Source: Clostridia bacterium (lineage in GTDB: Bacteria; Bacillota; Clostridia; Christensenellales; DTU072). From it: a DNA stretch of 25,730 nucleotides. The DNA lies in NCBI GenBank assembly GCA_028701415.1, contig JAQVQU010000012.1, positions 1-25,730 on the forward strand, read 5' to 3'. The notes beneath the pieces were generated by a model. It made no database searches. It saw nothing but the letters and a program-made list of their open reading frames with translations, and was not told the DNA's origin. Every line of letters begins with the position of its first letter. Positions within the stretch are counted from its first letter, which is position 1. The position numbers were made by a program, and so were the translations under genes. This document shows positions 16,909-25,649 of the stretch, piece by piece.

Positions 16909-18361
16909 ATCTTAAGCTATATCCTTCTTTTTGAAGTTTTTGTATCTGCAAAGAAAGTTGAGATATAAACTCAGCATTGTTCCCCGTTCGAATCATCATA
17001 CTGATCAAATTCTCAGTTGCCTCTTGCACATCCCCCACTGAAAGGATCTTTCTTACTGCCCATATACCCTCAAGCTCCTTGGAATCTAATAAAAGTTCTT
17101 CTCGTCTAGTCCCACTTCTATTTAAGTCAATAGCTGGGAATATCCTCTTTTCTGAAAGCTTTCGGTCAAGATGAATTTCCATATTACCAGTTCCTTTAAA
17201 TTCTTCATATATTACGTCATCCATCCTGCTTCCTGTATCAACTAAGGCTGTAGCTATGATAGTTAAACTTCCCCCATTTTCAATATTTCTTGCCGCGCCA
17301 AAAAATCTTTTAGGAGAATGTAGTGCACCAGGATCTATTCCTCCGCTAAGTGTTTTACCTGTTGGTGATATAACCAAATTATAAGCCCTTGCCAATCGGG
17401 TTAAGCTATCCATTAAAATTACTACATCCCTGCCAAGCTCAACCAACCTTTTTGCCCTTTCCAATACCATTTCAGAAGCCTTTGTATGATGCTCGGGCAT
17501 TTCATCAAAAGTGGAAAAAACAACTTCTCCCTTGATGCTTCTTTGCATATCAGTAACTTCCTCTGGTCTCTCATCTATCAATAAAACTATTAAATGTGCA
17601 TCAGGATAGTTAGATGATACGCTGTGGGCAATTCTTTTTAAGAGAGTGGTCTTTCCGGCCTTAGGAGGGCTTACTATCATTCCTCTTTGTCCCTTACCGA
17701 TAGGAGACACTAAATCTATAGCTCTAATAGCCAAATCATTCCCAATTCCAGGAAGCTCTAATTTAAATCTCGATTCTGGGTGAATGGGTATAAGTGTTTC
17801 AAACATGGGCCGGTCAAAAGCCTTTTCTGGAGGTAAATTGTTAATAAGAATTATTTCTTGAACATTCATTGGACGATTCTCGGCAAGTTTTTTCACATAA
17901 GCCTTTACAACATCCCCCTTCCTTAAACCAGATTTTCTGATCCTTGTTGCAGAAATATAAGCATCACCGTCTCCCTGTTCATAATTGTAAGCTCTTAAAA
18001 AACCATATCCATCAGGACAAATTTCGAGGACACCCTCCCTTATTTCCATTTCACTATGTTCGAATTTACGGCTTTCATCCCCATCATCCTCTTCTCTTGA
18101 ATCATTGGAATTATCTTTTTGCCTCCCGTTAGAGGCATTCCTATTCGACCCGTTCTTTTTTCGATCATTTAAGTTGTTTTGGGGGGACTGTTTTGCTTTA
18201 ATTTGCGATAAACTTGAAACAAAGTCTTCTTTAGATAAAAGAAAGTCAATCAACTCAACCTTTTTTTTCCCACTCGGGTTAAGAAACCCTTGCTCTCCTG
18301 CAAGATGCCTCAGCTCAAAGACCGTCATGCTGTCTAATTTTTCTTTAATATTTAAATCCAT
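16907..18361 (-). CDS. rho: Transcription termination factor Rho
   Basis: Hexameric RNA-dependent ATPase and helicase that ends transcription. 484 residues. Order of parts: N-terminal Rho helical domain (residues 1-50, with MTVFELRHLAGEQG); a polar Asn/Ser/Asp/Arg/Lys linker (about 55-105); an OB/cold-shock RNA-binding domain with GYGFLR (118-123); and a RecA-like motor. In the motor, Walker A lies in PPKAGKTT (232-239) and Walker B in VILMDSLTRLARAYN. The Q/R loops lie in GKTLSGGIDPGAL and the arginine-finger region is in the segment that follows. The linker insertion makes it longer than the 419-427 residues of E. coli and Bacillus Rho. The ATG follows AGGAG by six bases. It is downstream of the UPF0173 hydrolase in the same orientation; a weak TATATT -10-like box lies in the 123-nt gap, but no convincing -35. 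Confidence 0.97.
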   Translation of the reverse strand: MDLNIKEKLDSMTVFELRHLAGEQGFLNPSGKKKVELIDFLLSKEDFVSSLSQIKAKQSPQNNLNDRKKNGSNRNASNGRQKDNSNDSREEDDGDESRKFEHSEMEIREGVLEICPDGYGFLRAYNYEQGDGDAYISATRIRKSGLRKGDVVKAYVKKLAENRPMNVQEIILINNLPPEKAFDRPMFETLIPIHPESRFKLELPGIGNDLAIRAIDLVSPIGKGQRGMIVSPPKAGKTTLLKRIAHSVSSNYPDAHLIVLLIDERPEEVTDMQRSIKGEVVFSTFDEMPEHHTKASEMVLERAKRLVELGRDVVILMDSLTRLARAYNLVISPTGKTLSGGIDPGALHSPKRFFGAARNIENGGSLTIIATALVDTGSRMDDVIYEEFKGTGNMEIHLDRKLSEKRIFPAIDLNRSGTRREELLLDSKELEGIWAVRKILSVGDVQEATENLISMMIRTGNNAEFISQLSLQIQKLQKEGYSLR

Positions 18362-18484
18362 AATTACTCCTACTAATATAAAATGCCATAATATATCTCT
18401 TTAACGAAGATACTAATAATCAATCGATAAAAAAACCATAACAATAAAAAGACTTAGTCTACCAATAAAAACTTTTGAGATAAA

Positions 18485-19138
18485 TCAATCGATCCTTTTA
18501 AGCACAATAACTCGAGTCCTTTCTCCGTCAAAATCTGCACGGTCAAATTCCACCTCATCGGTATCTGGACATTCGATTGAATCTCTGTCAAATTTTTTCA
18601 AAAAATCTTCCAGTTCGTCAAATTCCGTGTTATACCCATCCTGCATATAGTGCATAGGAATCACTACATCAGGCATAAGGAAGTCAACATATTCTTTTGC
18701 CATTTCTGCATCTATCGTATATCTGCCACCTATCGGGATTAAAAGAATATTGATTGAACCAATCAATTCTGCAAGCATTGGACTAAGTTTTTCTCCGATA
18801 TCTCCAAGATGGCATACCTCAACCCCGTCCATTCTAAATCTAAACACTATATTTTTTCCTCTAACGGCTCCCTTTTGAGAATCATGATAACTTAAAAAAC
18901 CACTAATATCTACTCCATCGACCTCGTGCATACCGGTGCTATTGAGAACTAATTTATGGTCCTTAACATTTTCGATTTTGTTATGGTCAAAATGGTCATG
19001 GCTTATTGTTACGACATCAGCACTTATTTCTGGAAAAGGAATCCCCACTTCAGAACCATCAAATGGATCGGTAACAACACTCACTCCAGTGCTCTCGGTG
19101 AGTTTAAAAGAACTGTGACCTAACCATCGAATTTTCAT
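18485..19138 (-). CDS. UPF0173 metal-dependent hydrolase (metallo-beta-lactamase fold)
   Basis: 217-residue cytoplasmic protein of the metallo-beta-lactamase superfamily, closest by eye to the UPF0173/YtkL group. The metal-binding HxHxDH is SHDHFDH (H47, H49, D51, H52). Later ligands are plausible at D113 (HLGDIGE) and H163 (IPMHYM). It opens with MKIRWLGHSSF, typical of the family. An upstream in-frame start at 19189 would add a hydrophobic 17-residue leader, but the ATG at 19138 has GGAG seven bases upstream and a promoter just ahead (19205-19233), so the hydrophobic leader is not real. The natural substrate of this family is not established. It lies between prs and rho, same strand. Confidence 0.9.
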   Translation of the reverse strand: MKIRWLGHSSFKLTESTGVSVVTDPFDGSEVGIPFPEISADVVTISHDHFDHNKIENVKDHKLVLNSTGMHEVDGVDISGFLSYHDSQKGAVRGKNIVFRFRMDGVEVCHLGDIGEKLSPMLAELIGSINILLIPIGGRYTIDAEMAKEYVDFLMPDVVIPMHYMQDGYNTEFDELEDFLKKFDRDSIECPDTDEVEFDRADFDGERTRVIVLKRID

Positions 19139-19204
19139 ATATATCTCCAAAGACAGGATGAAAAGAAGAAAAATAACATAAATAATCAAATATTTGTTAC
19201 ATAT

Positions 19205-19233
19205 ATACTATATATAAACGCAATAAAAGTCAA
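19205..19233 (-). promoter_or_regulatory. Promoter of the UPF0173 gene
   Basis: Minus strand: -35 TTGACT (19228-19233), 17-bp spacer, -10 TAGTAT (19205-19210). The predicted start near 19198 gives a leader of about 60 nt. It could also carry transcription into rho, which lacks a clear promoter. Confidence 0.6.
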
Positions 19234-19246
19234 CATTAGAATGATT

Positions 19247-20449
19247 TTAGTCTAAATCTTTCATAATAGCTTCAGTAGCTTCTTTACAAAATCCATCAGT
19301 TTTTCCTAATAATTCATGAATTCTATCTGCAGAATTAAGCAGAGGTGATACCGACTTGTTTTGGTTACATGAAGAAATAATATACGCTATAAACTTAGAC
19401 AAATCCGCCTTAATAAACCATTTCCTTGAAACAAGATCCTGATTTATATAGGTTAGGTTTGTACTCAAGACTGCATTAAATAATCCCTGCTCATATGCTT
19501 CATCGAATTTTTCAATTCCTTCAGTAAATAATGCATATGTAGCTGTCAGAAAAATATCCTTGCAGCCCTTTTCTTTTAGATCTCTACACAATCTTAAAAC
19601 AGAATCTCCTGTAGCAATAATATCATCAGCTACCAATATATTTTTTCCTTTTACATCTGTCCCAATATATTCATGGGCAACAATGGGGTTTCTCCCCCCC
19701 ACAACGCACGTATAATCCCTTCTCTTATAAAACATTCCAAGATTAACGCCCAAAACAGATACATAGAATATGTTTCTTTTCATTGCTCCCTCATCTGGGG
19801 AAACAACCATAAAATTATCTTTATCTAGTTGTATTTCTGGAAAAGCGCTAACAAGTTCTTTCATGATTTGGTAGGTAGGAAAGAAATTATCAAAACCCAT
19901 TAGTGGAACAGCGTTTTGGACTCTAGGATCATGTGCATCAAAAGTAATTACCCCGTTTACCCCCATATTAAACAATTCCTGCAACATTTGGGCACAATCA
20001 AGACTTTCTCTTGTATTCCTGCGGTGTTGTCTTCCTCCATAAAGCATAGGCATAATGACTGTAATTCTTGCTGCTTTGCCTCCAGCGGCACTGATTATTC
20101 TTTTTAAATCCGCATAGTGGTCATCAGGAGACATATTGTTCGGTTTCCCGAACATGTCATATGTAATACTATAGTTTCCAACATCCACAAGTACGTAAAT
20201 GTCATAACCCCTTACGCTTTCAGAAATCAATCCCTTTGCATCGCCAGTAGTAAATCTTGGGCATTCACTATCTAAAATAAATGTATCTTTGTGAAACTTA
20301 GAATTTTTCTTCCCTATATCAGTGTTGTACCACCTAACTAAATAATCATCTATTTTTTTTCCTAGCTCTCTTGATCCCTCTAAAACTATTAAACCAAGAG
20401 GGGCAACAGGCTGCGCATCCTCGAACACTTGATTAAAAAAAGTGGGCAT
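19247..20449 (-). CDS. prs: Ribose-phosphate pyrophosphokinase, long divergent form
   Basis: Predicted PRPP synthetase making phosphoribosyl pyrophosphate from ribose 5-phosphate and ATP for nucleotide, His and Trp synthesis. 400 residues against about 315 in the classic enzyme. Recognisable pieces: MLYGGRQHRRNTRES, matching the ATP-binding FGYARQDRK segment; FDAHDPRVQNAVPL, matching the DLHAGQIQGFF segment; VVSPDEGA; and the PRPP loop NILVADDIIATGDS (about 272-283). The loop keeps DD and TG but has Ala where the classic loop has Asp or Thr before TG. The C-terminal 100 residues are extra. The start is the ATG at 20449, five bases after GGAGG; an ATG at 20482 lies at the predicted +1 of the promoter and has no binding site. 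It has its own promoter, and no terminator separates it clearly from the UPF0173 gene. Confidence 0.85.
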   Translation of the reverse strand: MPTFFNQVFEDAQPVAPLGLIVLEGSRELGKKIDDYLVRWYNTDIGKKNSKFHKDTFILDSECPRFTTGDAKGLISESVRGYDIYVLVDVGNYSITYDMFGKPNNMSPDDHYADLKRIISAAGGKAARITVIMPMLYGGRQHRRNTRESLDCAQMLQELFNMGVNGVITFDAHDPRVQNAVPLMGFDNFFPTYQIMKELVSAFPEIQLDKDNFMVVSPDEGAMKRNIFYVSVLGVNLGMFYKRRDYTCVVGGRNPIVAHEYIGTDVKGKNILVADDIIATGDSVLRLCRDLKEKGCKDIFLTATYALFTEGIEKFDEAYEQGLFNAVLSTNLTYINQDLVSRKWFIKADLSKFIAYIISSCNQNKSVSPLLNSADRIHELLGKTDGFCKEATEAIMKDLD

Positions 20450-20486
20450 TCCTTCCTCCAAAAATTGTTCTAAAACCAACATGCAA

Positions 20487-20516
20487 ATTATATCATAAGT
20501 AGCATATTTGATACAA
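20487..20516 (-). promoter_or_regulatory. Promoter of prs
   Basis: Minus strand: -35 TTGTAT (20511-20516), 18-bp spacer, perfect -10 TATAAT (20487-20492) in a TGATATAAT extended -10. Predicted +1 near 20480, inside the upstream ATG, which places the true start at 20449. Confidence 0.72.
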
Positions 20517-20559
20517 TTGAATAAACCCTCAAACGTAAGTAAATCTAGAAAAAATTCCG

Positions 20560-22527
20560 TTATGATTGGGTAAACTTAACATTCTCACAAGAAACATCGA
20601 ACAAATCATCCTTTTCTCCGGCAAACTGTGAATTATATAACTCGTAATAAAAACCTTTTTTCTCCATTAATTGGTCATGATTGCCCTGCTCTACAACATC
20701 GCCATCATTCATTACTAATATGACAGCTGCCGATTTAATTGTTGATAATCTATGAGCGATAACGAAACTTGTCTTACCTTCCATCATAGCAAGCATAGCA
20801 CTTTGAACATATTTTTCAGTTCTTGTATCAACCGAGCTGGTAGCCTCGTCAAGAATAATTATTCTTGGATCTTTAAGTATAGCTCTCGCGATAGTTAATA
20901 GTTGTTTCTGTCCGGCACTAATATTTGAAGCATCTTCTTTCAAAACAGTATCATATCCATGTTCACTTAATTCTATAAAAGAATGTGCATTTGCTTGCTT
21001 AGCAGCAGAAATTATTTCCTCTCTTGATGCCCCTGGTTTCCCATAAGCTATGTTTTCAGCAATAGTACCATTAAATAACCAGGTATCCTGAAGAACCATT
21101 CCATATAGACTTCTCAAATCATTTCTCGAATACTCCTTCATATCAACCCCATCGATAAGAATCCTTCCCGAATCCACTTCGTAAAATCTCATCAACAAGT
21201 TCACTAATGTAGTTTTCCCAGCTCCCGTTGGGCCTACTATTGCTATTTGTTCTCCTGCCGCAACACTAAGTGATAGGTCTCGTATCAAGGGTTTATCAGG
21301 GGAGTAAGAAAAAGCGATATGCTCTATAGCAACATTTCCTTTACAATCCATACAGCTAATCGGCTTATCACCTTCTACTGTCATTTCATCCAAATCAAAG
21401 ACTTGGAAAACTCTCTCCGCAGCAGCCACAGATGACTGAATAGTGTTTGCTATATTGCTAATGTTTTCTATGGGTTGGGCAAATTGACGGGTATAGGATA
21501 GAAGTGCTTGGATGTCCCCAATTGTTATTAGCCCGCTGCCCGCTCTAAATCCCCCTCCAACACATATTCCAACATACACCAAATTATTAATAAATTTAAT
21601 CGAGGGAAGAATTATTCCAGACAAAAACTGGGAGCGTCTTGTAGCTCTTTTTAATTCCTTATTGATTTTTTCATATATTTTTATGCTATCGTACTCTCTA
21701 TTGTAGAGTTTAACAACCTGATGCCCAGTATACATTTCTTCTATAAAACCATTGAGCTGTCCGATTTTCTTTTGTTGTTTAGCAAATTCAACTTGTGAAC
21801 GTTTTACAATAACCGTTGAAACCAACATCAACAAAGGTAGACTAAGTAGCGTAACCATAGATAGTAGCCAGTCAATCCTCATCATCATTATGAAAACCCC
21901 ACCGACAGTCATAACCCCAGTAATTATTTGGTTTAAACTTTCTTGAATTGTCGCGGAAATCATCTCAATGTCTATTGTAAATCTTGAGAGAATTTCTCCA
22001 AACGGTGTTGTATCAAAATATGATAGAGATACTCTATCAAGCTTATACTTAACATCATGGCGCATCCTACACACAAGTCTTTGCGAAGTAATTCCCGCTA
22101 TCAACGCACTCATGAATTGGAATAAAGAGTTCAAAACATACAGAGATGCGCTTGTCCATAAAACGGGTGCGATATAATCTAATAATTGATTATTTCCAGG
22201 ATTCACAGGATCTGTAGCAGGTCTTATATTTGTGAAAAACTGCAAACTATCGACAAGAACATTCGTAACTTTCTTCATAATATCTGGAACCCAAATAGCA
22301 AACCAAGCACCAACAATAGCGAGAACTATCATAATAATAATCATATGATACTGAGGCTTCAGATATTTAACCAATCTTTTAACAGTTCCACCAAAATTTT
22401 TAGCTTTAATAACTTCTTTAATTTCAGGTCCAGTAACATTAAAGGCTGCACCCAAATTAAAGCCCCCTCCTGCTGGTTGCTTTGGATCTTCTGGCTTCAT
22501 AATGTTATTATCAAAATCTGCACTCAT
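20560..22527 (-). CDS. ABC exporter half-transporter, consensus-ATPase subunit
   Basis: Type IV ABC exporter (multidrug/lipid-like) with fused membrane and nucleotide-binding domains, 655 residues. A 60-residue Gly/Pro/Asn-containing cytoplasmic N-terminus precedes the first helix (about 57-78). The NBD shows Walker A GPTGAGKTT (from 432), signature ISAGQ (SAGQ at 537-540, departing from LSGGQ), Walker B with catalytic Glu LDEATSS (D560, E561) and H-loop H592 (IAHRLS). The loop between TM1 and TM2 is moderately long (TNIRPATDPVNPGNNQ). Its ATG overlaps the upstream partner's stop by one base (TAATG), so the two are translationally coupled and must form a heterodimer. Substrate unknown; resembles BmrCD/LmrCD/TM287-288-type pairs. 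The C-terminus has a 20-residue tail. Confidence 0.93.
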   Translation of the reverse strand: MSADFDNNIMKPEDPKQPAGGGFNLGAAFNVTGPEIKEVIKAKNFGGTVKRLVKYLKPQYHMIIIMIVLAIVGAWFAIWVPDIMKKVTNVLVDSLQFFTNIRPATDPVNPGNNQLLDYIAPVLWTSASLYVLNSLFQFMSALIAGITSQRLVCRMRHDVKYKLDRVSLSYFDTTPFGEILSRFTIDIEMISATIQESLNQIITGVMTVGGVFIMMMRIDWLLSMVTLLSLPLLMLVSTVIVKRSQVEFAKQQKKIGQLNGFIEEMYTGHQVVKLYNREYDSIKIYEKINKELKRATRRSQFLSGIILPSIKFINNLVYVGICVGGGFRAGSGLITIGDIQALLSYTRQFAQPIENISNIANTIQSSVAAAERVFQVFDLDEMTVEGDKPISCMDCKGNVAIEHIAFSYSPDKPLIRDLSLSVAAGEQIAIVGPTGAGKTTLVNLLMRFYEVDSGRILIDGVDMKEYSRNDLRSLYGMVLQDTWLFNGTIAENIAYGKPGASREEIISAAKQANAHSFIELSEHGYDTVLKEDASNISAGQKQLLTIARAILKDPRIIILDEATSSVDTRTEKYVQSAMLAMMEGKTSFVIAHRLSTIKSAAVILVMNDGDVVEQGNHDQLMEKKGFYYELYNSQFAGEKDDLFDVSCENVKFTQS

Positions 22528-25466
22528 TATATACCTAATTCTTCTGCACTTATTTGTGAAAGTGCTATATCTCTATATAGTTGACAATTACAAAGTAACT
22601 CTTGATGTGTTCCCTTTCCCACAATTTTACCTTCATCAAGAACTAAAATTAAATCAGCATCCATAATTGTGCCAATTCTTTGTGCAATAATAATTGTTGC
22701 TGTTTCTTTTGTAACTTTTTTTAAGGCTGCTCGTAAATTTTTATCTGTTCTAAAATCCAGAGCAGAAAAACTGTCATCAAAAATCATTACTTCAGGTTTT
22801 CTAACTATTGCCCTAGCTATAGAAAGTCTTTGTTTTTGACCTCCGCTAAAGTTCCCTCCCCCTTGTTCTACGTCGCTATCGAGTGCGCCTGACTTACCCT
22901 TAACAAAGTTCTCACTTTGCGCTATTCGAAGAGAATCCCATAGCTCTTCATCTGTTGCATCTTCCTTGCCCCATTTAAGATTTTCTTTTATGGTCCCTGA
23001 GAATAGCATCGAGCGCTGAGGAACAAATCCTATTTTTTCTCTTAGTTCCTCAAGGGGTATGTCTCGAACATTTATCCCATCGACCAAAACCTTACCGCTA
23101 GTAACATCGTAAAATCTTGGAATTAGATTGATAATTGTACTTTTCCCAGAACCAGTTCCACCCACAATAGCAGTAACCTTGCCCTTTTCCGCTACAAATG
23201 AAATATCTTTCAAAGAGTAGTTTTCTGCATCGAGGCAATATTTAAAATCCACATTTTCAAATCGAACTACCCCTTTTTCAGAGTAGTTTCTATTCGGCTC
23301 AAGAGAGTCTCTAAGCCTAACTTTTGTATCCAATACTTCATTTACTCTAGCAGCGGAAACAGAAGCACGAGGAAACATTACAAAAACAGTAGCAAGCATA
23401 ACTAAGGCCATCATTATTTGTTGCATATATTGAATAACAGCCATCATATCTCCAACTTTTATGTCTTCATCATAGGCTATTTGTTTGCTTGCTATCCACA
23501 CAACCCCGACCATTGCACAATTAATACATACTGAAATCAAGGGGGCCAAAATAGCATTGTATTTACTTATTGTCGTAGCTGTTTTTCTTAAACTCTCGTT
23601 AACTTCTTGAAATCTTTCATTTTCGCTTTCCTGTTTATTAAAGGCCCTAACTACTCTTATCCCAGTTAATCCTTCACGTGTTACTAGTGTAAGCCTATCT
23701 ACCTTCTTTTGAATAATTTTAAACATTGGCTGAACAATACGCGCTGCTACAAAAGAGGCGATAAACAAAATTGGAAGCACATATAAAAGAACGGAAGTCA
23801 TTTTTAAACTCTTTTCAGCAGCCATAGTGAAACCACCAATTAATATAATCGGAGCAATCAATCCAGTTCTTAAGATTAAGAGTAAAATCTGTTGGATCTG
23901 GTTAATATCGTTCGTTGAACGAGTAATAAGGCTAGAGGTAGAAAACTGATCAAATTCAGCCATGGAAAAAGATTGAACTTTCTTAAAGACCCTAGATCTA
24001 ATGAAAGCTGAAAACTCAGAGGCATATTTTGAGCTAAACAAAGCAGCTAGTATCGCTGCGCAGACAGCACAAAGAGTCAATAATAGCATGTAACCGCCTC
24101 GGATAAGGATGAAATTTAAATCCTTGGTTTGGATCTCCTCACCATCTGGAAGAAGCATCTCATCTGCTGTCATAAGCTCATAAACTTTCCCCGCTCTAAT
24201 TGCCGTTCCTGTTGGAGTCAAGGTTAAATAATCTTTAAGCTTAATCCAAAATTGTCTCCACTCACTATCCCTTATTATGGTGATACTTTCTCCCTGTTCA
24301 TTTTGTTTCCAAGTATCATCAATCGCTTTCATAATTTTCTTGGCAGAACTGTTCTTTAGAGAAAAAAGCCTCTCAATGAGAATTAATTGATCATCATCGT
24401 TATATCTCTTTACCATTTCACTGATTCTATATCTGTAATCTGAAGCCTGTTGATCAGTAAACTTATCCGAATTTTCCGATATTAAAACTCTATACAAAAG
24501 GTCTGAATTGTACGAATCTGCCCTTAATTGAGCATCAAAATCGCTAATACCTCTTTTTCTATCCACCCATTTTTCGCCATAATATTTATATGAGTAACCC
24601 AAAACATTGTTGCATATTATAACTTCATAATCCGGCATTGGATCTGGTCTTCCAGTATAACTTTCTTTTACAGAGGATACTTCCTCTTCATCTTTATTGG
24701 AATATACATATCTTAATTTTGTCTTATCGATCACTTGTCCAAATTCATCAGTAGGAATTCTATTTCCTTCAAAATCAATTGGTATCGGCATTATATTTCC
24801 ATATTTAGAGTGCTTCATTCTACTTACACAAGCGGTAAGTATCTTTCTGTTGCTACTATTCTCCATTGCATCTTCATCCGCATCTGGGTCTTGATCAAGC
24901 AAACTATTAACAGAAATTGTATTTCCAGAAGATTCTTCTACAGGTATCGATCTAGGGTCTCCGTTTTCAAAAATAATAAAAGTATTGATTACCTTTCTGA
25001 TTTCCTCTTTTTCGATTTCATTATAGTCCTCATCATAATTAGCCCCCAACATTTGATAGGGTTTCAATCCTTCTAAAAAAGGAGTAATGACCTTTTCAAA
25101 TAGTTCCTTGCTATCATGAATAGGAATATCCCTGAATGTAATATTTACACTCTGATCACCCTCTATCTCTTCAAGTGCTTCAGTTAAATCATAAGTTGAA
25201 AAACCTTCAACCATTTCAAAAACAGGGATTTTATCTTTATCATATCCCTTTAAAGTTTTTTCACTGTCCACTCCCCCGATGCTATCTGGCTTGTCCATTT
25301 CGAGGTGTTTATACAAGGGCTCATAATCAATATATATGCCCTCATTTATTATTTCGCTCATTTTTTCGGGGAGGTATAATTCGGCTACTGCTTGACCGGT
25401 AACCAACATTACGATTACCAACAGAACCCATGTCATGGATCTAAAATCTTTAAATTGCCTAAACAT
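22527..25466 (-). CDS. ABC exporter half-transporter with large extracellular insertion
   Basis: 979-residue type IV ABC exporter half, against about 580-670 in ordinary half-transporters. TM1 is at about 11-33 and TM2 at about 451-477; the roughly 400 residues between them (about 40-445) are soluble, acidic and Asp/Glu/Asn/Tyr-rich and by topology lie outside the cell. The remaining membrane domain and NBD are standard: Walker A GGTGSGKST (769-777) and signature FSGGQ (SGGQ at 874-877). However, the residue after Walker B is Asp (FDDSFSALD, D898) rather than Glu, and the H-loop His is Gln (AQR, Q929). This is the degenerate-site partner of a heterodimer with the 655-residue protein. The ATG follows GAGGGG, and a good promoter precedes it. 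Function of the insertion is unknown: substrate capture, partner binding or regulation are all possible. Confidence 0.93.
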   Translation of the reverse strand: MFRQFKDFRSMTWVLLVIVMLVTGQAVAELYLPEKMSEIINEGIYIDYEPLYKHLEMDKPDSIGGVDSEKTLKGYDKDKIPVFEMVEGFSTYDLTEALEEIEGDQSVNITFRDIPIHDSKELFEKVITPFLEGLKPYQMLGANYDEDYNEIEKEEIRKVINTFIIFENGDPRSIPVEESSGNTISVNSLLDQDPDADEDAMENSSNRKILTACVSRMKHSKYGNIMPIPIDFEGNRIPTDEFGQVIDKTKLRYVYSNKDEEEVSSVKESYTGRPDPMPDYEVIICNNVLGYSYKYYGEKWVDRKRGISDFDAQLRADSYNSDLLYRVLISENSDKFTDQQASDYRYRISEMVKRYNDDDQLILIERLFSLKNSSAKKIMKAIDDTWKQNEQGESITIIRDSEWRQFWIKLKDYLTLTPTGTAIRAGKVYELMTADEMLLPDGEEIQTKDLNFILIRGGYMLLLTLCAVCAAILAALFSSKYASEFSAFIRSRVFKKVQSFSMAEFDQFSTSSLITRSTNDINQIQQILLLILRTGLIAPIILIGGFTMAAEKSLKMTSVLLYVLPILFIASFVAARIVQPMFKIIQKKVDRLTLVTREGLTGIRVVRAFNKQESENERFQEVNESLRKTATTISKYNAILAPLISVCINCAMVGVVWIASKQIAYDEDIKVGDMMAVIQYMQQIMMALVMLATVFVMFPRASVSAARVNEVLDTKVRLRDSLEPNRNYSEKGVVRFENVDFKYCLDAENYSLKDISFVAEKGKVTAIVGGTGSGKSTIINLIPRFYDVTSGKVLVDGINVRDIPLEELREKIGFVPQRSMLFSGTIKENLKWGKEDATDEELWDSLRIAQSENFVKGKSGALDSDVEQGGGNFSGGQKQRLSIARAIVRKPEVMIFDDSFSALDFRTDKNLRAALKKVTKETATIIIAQRIGTIMDADLILVLDEGKIVGKGTHQELLCNCQLYRDIALSQISAEELGI

Positions 25467-25489
25467 CCGCCCCTCTGCTTACAAAGTGC

Positions 25490-25519
25490 ATTATATCACA
25501 TTGTTACGTTCTTGTTCAA
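25490..25519 (-). promoter_or_regulatory. Promoter of the ABC exporter operon
   Basis: Minus strand: -35 TTGAAC (25514-25519), 18-bp spacer, perfect -10 TATAAT (25490-25495) within TGATATAAT (extended -10). Predicted start near 25483, giving a very short leader of about 17 nt containing GAGGGG. The layout closely resembles the prs promoter. Confidence 0.7.
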
Positions 25520-25649
25520 TCGCCCTCAAACCTATGATCCTTTTATTAATCAAGGATAGTAAATCTTAACTATACTATATAATACGCAACATTCTCTTTC
25601 TTTTTTCTCGCTACTGTTCCGCCGAAAAAACGAGAATAATCCAAGAAAA

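Noticed and set aside
18432..18460. Small AGAC-TAA-GTCT stem with T5 after the UPF0173 gene on the minus strand
   Set aside because: Only four firm pairs; not a convincing terminator between this gene and rho.
19139..19189. Hydrophobic N-terminal extension that would make the UPF0173 protein look exported
   Set aside because: The extension lies upstream of a good ribosome binding site and the family N-terminus starts at 19138, so it is untranslated leader sequence.
22186..22584. 132-codon plus-strand open frame across the junction of the two ABC exporter genes
   Set aside because: Antisense to two confident overlapping genes; no promoter or ribosome binding site and composition typical of a shadow.
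25605..25636. Inverted repeat TTCTCG / CGAGAA with a 20-nt loop
   Set aside because: No T-run follows it in the direction of the truncated gene's transcription, and the stem is short with a large loop.
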